Below, piece after piece: positions 1 to 7,402 of a stretch of DNA of 20,367 nucleotides. The position numbers were made by a program, and so were the translations under genes. Under the pieces are notes generated by a model. It was given only the letters and a program-made list of their open reading frames with translations. It had not been told where the DNA came from and ran no database searches. The stretch covers positions 1 through 20,367 of the forward strand of contig CAZMRK010000269.1 of NCBI GenBank assembly GCA_964568355.1, in the 5' to 3' direction. How positions within the stretch are numbered: the stretch's first letter is position 1; each line of letters begins with the position of its first letter. Source of the stretch: JAJPJX01 sp964568355. GTDB lineage: Bacteria; Acidobacteriota; Terriglobia; Bryobacterales; Bryobacteraceae.

Positions 1-846
1 CAGATGGAGTTTTCCGGCGGGCGGGTCTGCTCCGTCTTTGCTTCCGAAACCTGCGCGTTTGATCTGATCGGGGCGGTTTACCTGCACGATGTGAAGCCGG
101 GCGAGATGATGATCGTCGGTCCGGAAGGGGTAACCCGGGAGCAATACGCCCCGGTTCAGCCTTCCGCGCAGTGTGTGTTTGAGCACGTTTACTTTGCGCG
201 CCCGGACTCGATCGTGTTCGGGCGTCCGGTGCAGGAATCGCGCGAGATGCTGGGGCGCCTGCTGGCCCGCGAATGTCCGGCGGATGCCGATATCGTGGTG
301 CCGGTGCCCGATTCCGGGGTAACCGCAGCGATCGGCTACGCGGCCGAATCGGGGCTGCCTTTCCGCCATGGATTGATCCGGAATCACTACGTAGGGCGGA
401 CCTTCATCGAGCCGTCGCAGGCGATCCGGGATTTTGGCGTGAAGCTCAAACTGAACCCGGTGCGGCACTTGCTGGAAGGCAAGAGCGTGGTCCTGGTGGA
501 CGATTCCATCGTCCGGGGAACCACCAGCCGGAAGTTGGTCCGCATGGTGCGCCAGGCCGGCGCCCGCGCGGTGCACCTCCGGATCTCCTGCCCGCCCACC
601 ATCTCGCCGTGCTTCTATGGGGTCGATACGCCGACCCGCAACGAGCTCATCGCTTCCCACAACAGCGTGGAAGAGATCCGCAAGTTTGTGGAAGCCGATT
701 CGTTGGGGTACCTTTCGATCGCCTCCTTGCGCCAGGCGGTAGGTGACGACCAGCGGCACGAGTACTGCTATGCGTGCTATACGGGGAACTATCCGACCGA
801 ACTGGTGAACATTGAAGAGCTCATGGCCGGTAAGGCAAATACCTGA
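1..846 (+). CDS. purF: Amidophosphoribosyltransferase (glutamine PRPP amidotransferase), C-terminal part, 5' end outside window
   Basis: This enzyme catalyses the first committed step of purine synthesis: PRPP plus glutamine gives 5-phosphoribosylamine. The reading frame is open from base 1, so the N-terminal glutaminase domain with its catalytic Cys lies outside the window. What remains is the phosphoribosyltransferase domain. The PRPP loop VVLVDDSIVRGTT is encoded at about 487-525, and the family block SPCFYGVDTP follows it. All four Cys that ligate the [4Fe-4S] cluster in the Bacillus-type enzyme appear to be present: SETC near the start, PCFYG, and both Cys of the late CYACYTGNYP block. 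This is therefore the iron-sulfur subtype, probably made as a processed precursor. The C-terminus ends normally at a TGA. No terminator with a T-run follows. Identification is very safe; only the missing N-terminus is unseen. Confidence 0.97.
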   Translation, partial: QMEFSGGRVCSVFASETCAFDLIGAVYLHDVKPGEMMIVGPEGVTREQYAPVQPSAQCVFEHVYFARPDSIVFGRPVQESREMLGRLLARECPADADIVVPVPDSGVTAAIGYAAESGLPFRHGLIRNHYVGRTFIEPSQAIRDFGVKLKLNPVRHLLEGKSVVLVDDSIVRGTTSRKLVRMVRQAGARAVHLRISCPPTISPCFYGVDTPTRNELIASHNSVEEIRKFVEADSLGYLSIASLRQAVGDDQRHEYCYACYTGNYPTELVNIEELMAGKANT

Positions 847-1083
847 AGCGATTTAGAGCAAAACAACTGTGTGATTCCAAAATTGGAAGTGCTGTAACCC
901 TCGCCAGTTGTTACAATCCGGCGCCACAGCAGGCCTATTGGATTGAAAATCCGAAGGATGTGCTAGACTAAGAGTGAGGCACTGAGAAAGAGGCTTCCAA
1001 AACCTGTAACGGCGCGGGAGGATGCCGCGTCGTAGAGTTTGTGAGCGACGGCTCTAGATTCTGGGGAGGGCCTTCCGAGCAAA
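847..1083. promoter_or_regulatory. Dyad-rich intergenic control region between purF and tonB-like gene
   Basis: These 237 bases carry no convincing gene. They hold several overlapping inverted repeats. AACAACTG (862-869) pairs with CAGTTGTT (905-912). TTCCAA (875-880) pairs with TTGGAA (883-888). TGTAAC (893-898) pairs with GTTACA (910-915) across an 11-base spacer. GGATT (940-944) pairs with AATCC (948-952). The half-sites TTCCAAAA and TGTAAC recur as direct copies at 995-1002 and 1005-1010. An imperfect stem in the presumed leader pairs GCCG (1024-1027) and TCG (1030-1032) with CGACGGC (1046-1052). The symmetric spacing suggests binding sites for a dimeric regulator, but no regulator is identified. 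The 862-912 stem could also act as a weak purF 3' hairpin, although no T-run follows it. Confidence 0.45.
943..969 (+). promoter_or_regulatory. Candidate sigma-70-type promoter for the downstream tonB-like gene
   Basis: TTGAAA (943-948) could be a -35 box, and TAGACT (964-969) could be a -10 box. The latter is preceded by TG at 961-962, as in an extended -10. The spacer is 15 bases, shorter than the usual 17, so the match is imperfect. It lies about 115 bases before the ATG at 1084 and overlaps the GGATT/AATCC dyad, so a protein bound there could block it. This is inferred from motif likeness only. Confidence 0.3.
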
Positions 1084-2064
1084 ATGGCTGACCTAACGCA
1101 GAGTTCCGATGATTTCAATCTCAACCGGCTGCTTGCGCCGGAGCTGGAAATCCCATGGTATCGCTCTCTTATCGCGAGCGTTCGAGAACTCATTCACCCC
1201 ACTCCGCTTCCGCCGTTGGAGGTCACCTCTAAGCCGGTAGCGGTCAAGGACATCTGGGGTCTTTACGGAAAAGACAAAAAGTCCAACCTGTACTCGCTGA
1301 CGGCGCACCTGGCCGTCATCGCGCTGTTGTTTACGGTTGCCTCCAGCAAGGCCGTGCAGAACAAGGTCAAGGAAGTCACCACGCTGATCGCGCCGGCGGA
1401 TGTCGCGCCCTACGTGCCGAAGATGGCTCCGCAAAAGCAGGCCATGGGCGGTGGCGGAGGCGGCGGAGACCGGTCGCCCCTTCCTGCCAGCAAAGGCCGG
1501 CTGCCTCGGGCTTCGCTCAAGCAGTTCACCCCCCCGATGGCGGTCCTGAATAATCCCAATCCCAAGCTGCCGATGGAGCCGACGATCATCGCTCCGCCGG
1601 ACGTTCCGCTGCCGCAGGTTAATATGGCGCAGTACGGCGATCCGCTGGCGAAGGTCGGGCCCCCCTCGAACGGTCCTGGTTCGGGCGGCGGCATCGGATC
1701 CGGTTCCGGCGGCGGCGTTGGCTCCGGAAAGGGCGGCGGATTTGGTCCTGGTGAAGGCGGCGGTGTCGGCGGCGGCGTGTTCCGGGTCGGCGGCGGCGTG
1801 ACTTCTCCGCAGTTGCTCTATAAGGTCGAGCCCGAATACTCCGAAGAAGCCCGCAAAGCCAAGTATCAGGGCACGGTGGTGCTTTATGTGGAAGTGGATC
1901 CGACCGGCAAGGCGCGCAATCTGCGAGTGGTTCGCAGCCTGGGCCTGGGGTTGGACGAGAAGGCCATCGAGGCGGTCAACAAGTGGAAATTCCGTCCCGG
2001 CTACAAGGACGGCCACCCGGTGACCGTGGCGGCTACCATCGAAGTCAATTTCCGGCTTCTGTAG
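1084..2064 (+). CDS. TonB-family energy-transducer-like protein with Gly-rich linker
   Basis: The 326-residue protein has a long, charged, presumably cytoplasmic N-terminus (1-68) and one hydrophobic segment at about 70-88. A periplasmic region with a seven-Gly run at 122-128 follows, then a Gly-rich linker at about 199-238 and a TonB C-terminal domain (243-326). That domain shows the family pattern: P-x-Y-x-x-x-A-R near its start, G-x-V as the first strand, a central D-x-x-G, and W-K-F-R-P before the last strand. TonB domains contact the TonB box of outer-membrane receptors. Unusual points are the roughly 70-residue tail before the membrane segment (classical TonB has only a few residues there) and a Gly-rich rather than Pro-rich spacer. 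The gene stands alone behind its own control region and converges with the DUF971 gene, 15 bases apart. GGGGAGG at about 1060 is a distant possible ribosome site. Domain assignment is strong; energy transduction is inferred. Confidence 0.88.
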   Translation: MADLTQSSDDFNLNRLLAPELEIPWYRSLIASVRELIHPTPLPPLEVTSKPVAVKDIWGLYGKDKKSNLYSLTAHLAVIALLFTVASSKAVQNKVKEVTTLIAPADVAPYVPKMAPQKQAMGGGGGGGDRSPLPASKGRLPRASLKQFTPPMAVLNNPNPKLPMEPTIIAPPDVPLPQVNMAQYGDPLAKVGPPSNGPGSGGGIGSGSGGGVGSGKGGGFGPGEGGGVGGGVFRVGGGVTSPQLLYKVEPEYSEEARKAKYQGTVVLYVEVDPTGKARNLRVVRSLGLGLDEKAIEAVNKWKFRPGYKDGHPVTVAATIEVNFRLL

Positions 2065-2079
2065 GAAAACTCAGCAGCC

Positions 2080-2424
2080 CTAACCCAGCAGGGATTTGCA
2101 TTCGGGGCAGGGGCAAATCAGGCGAAAGTGCTCCCAGGAATAGATCCCCGAATTATGCCCATCGTTCCAGTTGATCCGGATGGCATAGTTTCCGACCGGT
2201 TCCACCCCTAACATCTTCAGCGTGGGCTTGTACATCGGAAAGGGATTGTCCGCCTCCGGCTTTCGGGGCGGGGTCCCATGCGCGCCGGTGCAGGTAGCGC
2301 AGGGGCACTTGTCGCGCAGATAGGTCAAGCCGTACTCGCTGTGGTGTCCATCCTTCCAATCGATCTTGATCCCCTTGGACTTGGAAATCGCAATGTGTTC
2401 GGGATCGCTTACCAGGGTCGCCAT
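2080..2424 (-). CDS. DUF971 domain protein with two CPCxxC clusters
   Basis: This small soluble protein of 114 residues matches the DUF971 family, which resembles the N-terminal domain of gamma-butyrobetaine hydroxylase. The pattern seen is I-x-W-x-D-G-H, then L-R-x-x-C-P-C-A-x-C, then a second W-x-D-G-H and G-I-Y-S-W-x-H. Family members are found alone, fused to Mrp-type ATPases or fused to dioxygenases, and are linked to iron-sulfur or metal chemistry; the function of stand-alone forms is not settled. This one has an extra C-terminal CPCPEC, so two CPCxxC clusters bracket the domain and could bind zinc or a cluster; that is inference. It follows rel after 8 bases on the same strand, so it is almost certainly co-transcribed with it. 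No clear ribosome site precedes the ATG, which suggests coupling to rel translation. Confidence 0.85.
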   Translation of the reverse strand: MATLVSDPEHIAISKSKGIKIDWKDGHHSEYGLTYLRDKCPCATCTGAHGTPPRKPEADNPFPMYKPTLKMLGVEPVGNYAIRINWNDGHNSGIYSWEHFRLICPCPECKSLLG

Positions 2425-2432
2425 AATCTGTT

Positions 2433-4682
2433 TCAGTTAAAAAGCCGCTCGACATCCCGCACGCCGGAGATGCGCCGCATAGCGGCTACCAGTTTTTCGA
2501 GCTGTTTCTTGTCCTTCACATCCACGGTCATTTCGACCAGGGCCCCGTCGTGGTCGACCTCGGTTTTCGCTTCCAGGCTGCGGATGTTGGCGTTCTCGGT
2601 GGAAAGCACGGAGGTCAATTGCGCCAGCAGGCCGGGACGGTCGTCGGTGTGGACGACGATTTTGACGGGAAATGCGTCACTGCTGCTGCGAGCCCACTCG
2701 ACCTCGATTTTGCGCTCCACGTCGTACATGAGGCTCTGCACGTTGGGGCATTGCTTGGCGTGGACGGCCACGCCCTTGCCGCGGGTCACGTAGCCGACGA
2801 TGGTTTCCCCGCGGATCGGGTTGCAGCACTTGGCGCGGTAAACCAGCAGATCGTCGAGGCCCTTTACCTTGATGACGTCATCTTCGCCGGCGTGGTGGCC
2901 GCCAGGGACGCTGGGGGCTCCGGTCTCGGGAGCTGGCGGGGCAGCGGGCTTCGGCGCTTCGGCCGGTTCCTCTTTGAACTGGCTGGGAGCGACCTTTTGC
3001 AGCAACTGCCGGGCGGAATATTTGCCGTAGCCGAGCCCGGCGTAGAGATCCTCGATCTTGCCGTAGCCGTAATCCTGAGCTACCCGTTCCAGGTCGGACT
3101 TGCTGATCCGGCTCAGCGAGACGCCCAAGCGTCTAGCTTCCTTATCGAAATACTTCTCCCCGATTTCAATCGCCTTCAGCCGCTCGTTGGCGTTGATGAC
3201 GTGCTTGATCTTGTTCCGGGCGCGCGAGGTCTTGACCAGCGAGAGCCAGTCCTTGCTGGGCAGGTGGCCCGGCTGGGTCATGATCTCGACGATGTCGCCG
3301 TTGCGCAGGCTGTAGCGCAGGGGCACGATGCGGCCGTTGACCTTGGCTCCCACGCAGGTGTGGCCCACGTCGGAGTGAATGGCGTAGGCGAAATCGATGG
3401 GAGTGGCTTCGCGGGGCAGGACGATCACCTTGCCGCGGGGGGTGAAGGTGTAAACCTCTTCCGGGTACAGGTCCACTTTCAGGGTGGACATGAACTCGCC
3501 GGGATCCTGCATTTCACGCTGCCATTCGACCAGGTGCCGCAGCCAGGCGATGCGCTGATCGTCGGGCGCCGGCCCGCGTTTGCCCTCCTTGTATTTCCAA
3601 TGCGCGGCGATGCCCTCCTCGGCGATGCGGTGCATCTCGTCGGTGCGGATCTGCACCTCGAAGTGCTGGCCGTGAGGACCGACGACCGAGGTGTGCAGCG
3701 ACTGATAGAGGTTGGGGCGGGGGATGGCGATGAAGTCCTTGATGCGGCCGGGAATGGGACGCCACTCGTTGTGAATGACGCCGAGCGCCGCGTAGCAGTT
3801 CTTGACCGAATCCGTAATGATCCGCAGGGCCATCAGGTCATAGACCTGGTCGATGCCGATCTTCTGGCGCTTCATCTTCTGGTAGACCGAATAGGGCCGC
3901 TTGATGCGCCCTTCGACGCGTGCGGGGATCCCTTCGGCGCGCAGTTCGCTCTCCACGGTCTGGCGGATTTCGTTGAGAAATTCCTCATTGGAATGCCGCT
4001 TGGACTCGATGGCCGAGGTGATTTCGTCGTAGGCGTCAGGATCCAGGTAGCGGAACGCCAGGTCTTCCAGCTCACCGCGGATTTTGCCCATCCCAAGGCG
4101 GTGGGCAATGGCGGCGTAGATCTCGATCGTTTCGCGGGCGATGCGCTCGCGGCGCTCCGGGCCGAGATAGCCGAGCGTGCGCATGTTGTGCAGGCGGTCG
4201 GCCAGCTTGACGATGATGACGCGGATATCCTCCACCATGGCCAGAAGCATCTTGCGGAAGCTCTCAGCCTGGCGCTCCTCAGCGGAGAAAAAATCCAGCT
4301 TGGTCAGCTTGGTGACGCCGTTGACGCAGCGGGCCACGTCGTCGCCGAACTCCTTACGGATCTCTTCGGTGGTGACGCTGGTATCTTCCACGACATCATG
4401 CAGCAGCCCGGTGGCGATGGTGATGGTATCCATCTTCATCTCCGCCAGGATGTGCGCGACCATCAGGGGATGGACCATGTAGGGCTCGCCCGAATCCCGG
4501 TTCTGGCCCTTGTGCATGGTGGAGGCTAACTGGTAGGCCTTTTCGACCAGGCTCAGGTCGTCGCGCGGCCGGTACTGGCGGATCTTGGCTTCCAGCTCCT
4601 CAAAGAGCACATCGATGGGATTTACCGCAGGAGCAGGGGAGGCCGGTACAACAGAAGGAACGTTAGTCGTATCGGGAAGCAC
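2433..4682 (-). CDS. rel: Bifunctional (p)ppGpp synthetase/hydrolase, long RelA/SpoT homolog
   Basis: This is the 749-residue stringent-response enzyme that makes and degrades (p)ppGpp. Domains in order are: HD hydrolase (about 50-200) with HDVVED at 95-100 and the downstream D-R-L-H-N-M-R block at 162-168; synthetase (about 230-365) with the G-loop R-I-K-R-P-Y-S at 259-265; TGS (about 408-470); a helical region; a zinc-finger-like segment with CC at 619-620; and ACT (about 671-749). The charged motif in the synthetase is RIKD (313-316), the RxKD form typical of bifunctional enzymes, not the ExDD form of monofunctional RelA. A Pro/Ala-rich linker of about 30 residues (571-598) lies between the helical and zinc-finger-like parts. 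The start is GTG; an in-frame TAA two codons upstream leaves no earlier choice. It lies 91 bases after the TPR gene and 8 before the DUF971 gene. Confidence 0.97.
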   Translation of the reverse strand: MLPDTTNVPSVVPASPAPAVNPIDVLFEELEAKIRQYRPRDDLSLVEKAYQLASTMHKGQNRDSGEPYMVHPLMVAHILAEMKMDTITIATGLLHDVVEDTSVTTEEIRKEFGDDVARCVNGVTKLTKLDFFSAEERQAESFRKMLLAMVEDIRVIIVKLADRLHNMRTLGYLGPERRERIARETIEIYAAIAHRLGMGKIRGELEDLAFRYLDPDAYDEITSAIESKRHSNEEFLNEIRQTVESELRAEGIPARVEGRIKRPYSVYQKMKRQKIGIDQVYDLMALRIITDSVKNCYAALGVIHNEWRPIPGRIKDFIAIPRPNLYQSLHTSVVGPHGQHFEVQIRTDEMHRIAEEGIAAHWKYKEGKRGPAPDDQRIAWLRHLVEWQREMQDPGEFMSTLKVDLYPEEVYTFTPRGKVIVLPREATPIDFAYAIHSDVGHTCVGAKVNGRIVPLRYSLRNGDIVEIMTQPGHLPSKDWLSLVKTSRARNKIKHVINANERLKAIEIGEKYFDKEARRLGVSLSRISKSDLERVAQDYGYGKIEDLYAGLGYGKYSARQLLQKVAPSQFKEEPAEAPKPAAPPAPETGAPSVPGGHHAGEDDVIKVKGLDDLLVYRAKCCNPIRGETIVGYVTRGKGVAVHAKQCPNVQSLMYDVERKIEVEWARSSSDAFPVKIVVHTDDRPGLLAQLTSVLSTENANIRSLEAKTEVDHDGALVEMTVDVKDKKQLEKLVAAMRRISGVRDVERLFN

Positions 4683-4773
4683 TTCTTAAATTGTACCGAA
4701 ATGGGGAGAAACCCGTCTGGCAGGCGGCCCGGAGCGGATGCCGAACCGCGCAGCCAGTGGGGAGAGGAGGGAA

Positions 4774-5583
4774 CTACTTACCCTCGCCTTCAGCGGTGAT
4801 ACCGCCGCCGGCGGGTTTGCGTTCTGCTTTGATCTTCTTGGTTTGCAGGGCTTTTTGGACGAAGCTATCCGCTGTATCGGTGTCCTTCTTATACTCATCA
4901 GGCGAATCTTCCAGGTCGGCCTTTTCGCGATACAGAAGGTTCACATAGGCCATCGCATCGTCGTACTCAGGATCGATCTGGAGCGCCTTTTCGAGATTCT
5001 TGATGCCTTCATCCACGATCGGCAGGTTCTTGGCGCGGAGTTCATCACGGACCTTCTTATCCTTCAGGGGGCCAGGATCTTCCGGCTTCATACCCATCTT
5101 GGCCCTGGCTTCCATGCGGGGCTGGAACGTCTTCGTCCAGGCCACCACACCCAGGGTGTAGAAGGCTTCCTTATTCTGCGAATTGACTGCGATCAGGCGT
5201 TCGTACCACTGCTTGGCCTCGTCCAGCTTCTTCTGGTTGAAGTAGAGGGACGCGATGGAAGCCAAGGCGACTTCGTTCTTGGGGTCCTGGTCGAGGACCT
5301 TTTGGAACTGGTCGTGCGCGGCCTGCGCCATTTGCAGATTCTCCGGAGAGTCGGCACCGGGGATGTACTGGCTCATATAAGCAGTCGCCAGATACAAGCG
5401 GGCGGTGGGGAAGTTCGGATCCAGTTCCACCGCTGTTTTGAAGTGCTCGACTGCTTCGGGATACTGGGCGTTCTTGTAGGACTGGACGCCCTTGTTGAGC
5501 TGATCACGCGCCTTGAGCTGACGGCAGCCCGTAGCGGTGAAGGCCGCAACGGCGACGGCCAGAACAAGAATCAGGTTCCTCAT
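4774..5583 (-). CDS. TPR-repeat lipoprotein in the TonB/Exb cassette
   Basis: The 269-residue protein begins with a hydrophobic signal (1-19) ending in TATGC, so Cys20 is a likely lipid-modified residue, although the -3 Ala is not ideal. The rest is helical with tetratricopeptide repeats at about 30-60, 105-135 and 190-220, carrying the usual A-x-x-x-F/Y and D-P spacing. TPR domains are protein-binding scaffolds; this one would face the periplasm. Its ATG overlaps the stop of the preceding exbD in TAATG, and a GGAGG lies about 10 bases upstream inside that gene, so translation is coupled. The position suggests that it is an accessory or partner subunit of the ExbB/ExbD/TonB complex. The partner is unknown. 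Lys- and Glu-rich ends follow the repeats. The TPR call is strong and the role is inferred. Confidence 0.85.
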   Translation of the reverse strand: MRNLILVLAVAVAAFTATGCRQLKARDQLNKGVQSYKNAQYPEAVEHFKTAVELDPNFPTARLYLATAYMSQYIPGADSPENLQMAQAAHDQFQKVLDQDPKNEVALASIASLYFNQKKLDEAKQWYERLIAVNSQNKEAFYTLGVVAWTKTFQPRMEARAKMGMKPEDPGPLKDKKVRDELRAKNLPIVDEGIKNLEKALQIDPEYDDAMAYVNLLYREKADLEDSPDEYKKDTDTADSFVQKALQTKKIKAERKPAGGGITAEGEGK

Positions 5584-6011
5584 TACTGTCCGGCCTCCAC
5601 TTTAGCGGTCATGAGCCCGACTTTGTCGATGCCCGCTCCGTGGGCGATATCGATCGCCTTGGCAACCGTCTGGAATTCCAGATCCGGGTCGCCCTTCACA
5701 AAGACCACACGCTCCGCGCGCGTCTTGAAGATCTCTTCCAGGCGCGGTCCCAGCTTGGCTTCGTCGGTCGGTTCCTGGTTGATCATCATGGACTTGTCCC
5801 TGTTGACCACGATGACGATGGTACGCTGATCCGACGGTTGCTGCTGCTGGTTGGGGGGCGGCGGCTGCGGGACCAGAGCCTCCAGTCCCTTGGGTGTTAA
5901 CGGCGTGATCACCATAAAGATGATGATCAATACCAATAACACGTCAATCATCGGCGTCATATTGATGTCAGCTTTCGGACCGCCCGCGGGTCCGCCCACT
6001 GCCATTGACAT
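5583..6011 (-). CDS. ExbD/TolR-family proton-channel subunit, second copy
   Basis: This 142-residue protein has the standard layout: a short cytoplasmic N-terminus, one membrane helix (about 22-42) and a periplasmic domain. The helix starts with N-M-T-P-M-I-D-V, and Asp23 matches the essential proton-carrying Asp of ExbD. ExbD works with ExbB to turn proton flow into motion of TonB. AAGGAG lies about 8 bases before the ATG. It is 43 bases downstream of the first exbD and shares a base with the TPR gene. A Pro/Gln-rich stretch (about 50-62) follows the helix. Two different exbD genes in tandem are common in multi-subunit TonB systems of Bacteroidota, Acidobacteriota and Proteobacteria, so this is likely functional. 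TolR identity cannot be excluded, but no tolA/tolB/pal follows. Confidence 0.93.
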   Translation of the reverse strand: MSMAVGGPAGGPKADINMTPMIDVLLVLIIIFMVITPLTPKGLEALVPQPPPPNQQQQPSDQRTIVIVVNRDKSMMINQEPTDEAKLGPRLEEIFKTRAERVVFVKGDPDLEFQTVAKAIDIAHGAGIDKVGLMTAKVEAGQ

Positions 6012-6054
6012 AATATTGCTCCTTTAGTACTGCCTCGCTTAAAGATAATACTGC

Positions 6055-6525
6055 TTACTGACCGGAAGGAGGAGCCGCCGTTTCGGTGCCCGTTCCACCG
6101 GCGCCGCCCTTCTTTTCGTTGACCTGTTCGGTCAGAAGTCCCAACTGATCGACGCCGGCGGCGCGGAGGTTATCCACGACATCCACGACGCGCTCATACC
6201 GGGCCCGCGAGTCGGCCTTGACGAAGACCATCTTGTCGAGGCGATTCGTCAGCAGGTCTTTGACTTTGGGCGGCAACTGATCCGGAGGGACCTGGGTAGT
6301 GGTCAGATACGTCTTTCCGTCGCGGGTGACGGCGACTACGATGGCATCACTTTTGTCGGCCGCCTGCATGGGGATGGGATTCTTGGTCTTCACCAAGTCC
6401 ACGCTCACGCCCTTGGACAACATAGGCGTAATGACCATGAAGATGATCAGGAGCACCAGCATCACGTCGACCATGGGAGTGACGTTGATGTCGGCGACGG
6501 GTGGTGGAGCTTTGGCTGCTTTCAT
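6055..6525 (-). CDS. ExbD/TolR-family proton-channel subunit, first copy
   Basis: This 156-residue protein is a paralogue of the next gene. Its membrane helix (about 19-38) starts with N-V-T-P-M-V-D-V, and Asp20 is in the essential proton-transfer position. The periplasmic part (about 45-140) carries the usual late strand K-A-D-S-R-A-R-Y. The tail (140-156) is Gly/Thr/Pro-rich. AAGGAG sits 7 bases before the ATG. The gene lies downstream of exbB across a 97-base gap that holds a strong hairpin. Having two non-identical ExbD subunits raises the possibility of a hetero-dimeric ExbD plug in the ExbB pentamer; that is inference. Confidence 0.94.
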   Translation of the reverse strand: MKAAKAPPPVADINVTPMVDVMLVLLIIFMVITPMLSKGVSVDLVKTKNPIPMQAADKSDAIVVAVTRDGKTYLTTTQVPPDQLPPKVKDLLTNRLDKMVFVKADSRARYERVVDVVDNLRAAGVDQLGLLTEQVNEKKGGAGGTGTETAAPPSGQ

Positions 6526-6557
6526 TGTCAGTCTCCTTGGGGAACTCGGCCGGTAGA

Positions 6558-6581
6558 GGAGGCCCCCGCTGGGGAGCCTCC
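6558..6581 (-). repeat. GC-rich hairpin between exbB and exbD
   Basis: GGAGGC (6558-6563) pairs with GCCTCC (6576-6581), and inside it CCCC (6564-6567) pairs with GGGG (6571-6574) around a GCT loop, with one bulged A. That gives a ten-pair stem in the exbB-exbD intercistronic RNA. No T-run follows on the minus strand, so it is not a standard terminator. It could block 3'-5' decay of exbB mRNA or partly attenuate readthrough. Confidence 0.5.
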
Positions 6582-6622
6582 CTTCAACTCGCCGGATCCG
6601 TTATACGTTTTCTGCCCGAGAA

Positions 6623-7363
6623 CTACTTACGGGCGCCCGCGCCCTTCTGAGACCGCTTCAGGAAATAGTCGATCAGCTCGGAGCTGGAGTTGCCCATCTC
6701 GACGTCGAAGGCCTCGATCTTGCCGGTGAAGTAGTTGAACATCCACACGGCAGGGATCGCGACGAACAGACCGATAGCGGTGGTCACCAGGGCTTCGGAA
6801 ATACCGCCGGCGACGGCGCCCAGACCGGTCGACTTCTCGGTCGAAATACCTTTGAACGCGTTGATGATGCCGACGACGGTTCCGAACAGACCCACGAAGG
6901 GGGCGGTGGAGCCGATTGTGGCGAGACCGGAGGTTCCGCGCTTCAGTTCCGCGTGGACAATGGCTTCGGCACGTTCGAGGGCGCGCTTGGAAGCTTCGAT
7001 CTCTTCACCCGGAATATCGGTGCTTAGCTGATGGGCCTGAAATTCCTGCAGACCGGCAACGACGACCTTGGCGAGGTGGCTCTTCTTGTAACGATCCGCA
7101 ATCTTGACCGCTTCATCCAGCTTGCCTTCGCGGAGCGCGCCGGCAACCGCCGGAGCGAACGCGCGCGACTGCTTCCGAGCCGCGCTATAGGCGAGAAGAC
7201 GATCGATCATGACGCCGATCGAGTAGGCGGACATAAGGAAGAGGCCGATGACAACCAACTTGGCCGGTATGCCCATCTGTGCCCACAGGGAGCGGGGATC
7301 CCAACCTACGGTAGCCCCTTCCTGGAGCAAAAAGAACGCCCAAACTTGCATTTGCAAAAGCAT
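6623..7363 (-). CDS. exbB: ExbB/TolQ/MotA-family proton-channel protein
   Basis: The 246-residue protein forms the membrane pentamer that surrounds ExbD and drives TonB. Three membrane helices are visible at about 33-55, 146-170 and 186-212, with a cytoplasmic segment between the first and second. The family signature is clear in G-S-T-A-P-F-V-G-L-F-G-T-V-x-G-I (151-166) and in A-L-V-T-T-A-I-G-L-F-V-A-I-P-A (191-205), which lines the channel. AGGAGAG precedes the ATG by about 8 bases; a second in-frame ATG four codons later is also possible. It sits between tonB (69 bases upstream) and exbD (97 bases downstream), and both gaps contain stable hairpins. The tonB and two exbD neighbours favour ExbB over TolQ. 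Confidence 0.95.
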   Translation of the reverse strand: MLLQMQVWAFFLLQEGATVGWDPRSLWAQMGIPAKLVVIGLFLMSAYSIGVMIDRLLAYSAARKQSRAFAPAVAGALREGKLDEAVKIADRYKKSHLAKVVVAGLQEFQAHQLSTDIPGEEIEASKRALERAEAIVHAELKRGTSGLATIGSTAPFVGLFGTVVGIINAFKGISTEKSTGLGAVAGGISEALVTTAIGLFVAIPAVWMFNYFTGKIEAFDVEMGNSSSELIDYFLKRSQKGAGARK

Positions 7364-7402
7364 TGTGTTTTCTCTCCTGCGAGTTGAATTTATTCACTGG
7401 TC

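Noticed and set aside
862..912. Rho-independent terminator for purF
   Set aside because: The outer arms are 35 bases apart, AT-rich, and no T-run follows. Regulator sites are a better reading.
2550..4529. Plus-strand open frame of 659 codons opposite rel
   Set aside because: It is an antisense shadow of a strongly conserved gene in GC-rich DNA. The translation is Asp/Gly/Val/Leu-rich with no recognisable domain.
5583..6525. Tandem exbD genes as a recent duplication
   Set aside because: The two proteins share only the helix and general layout; their periplasmic parts differ, so the duplication is old.
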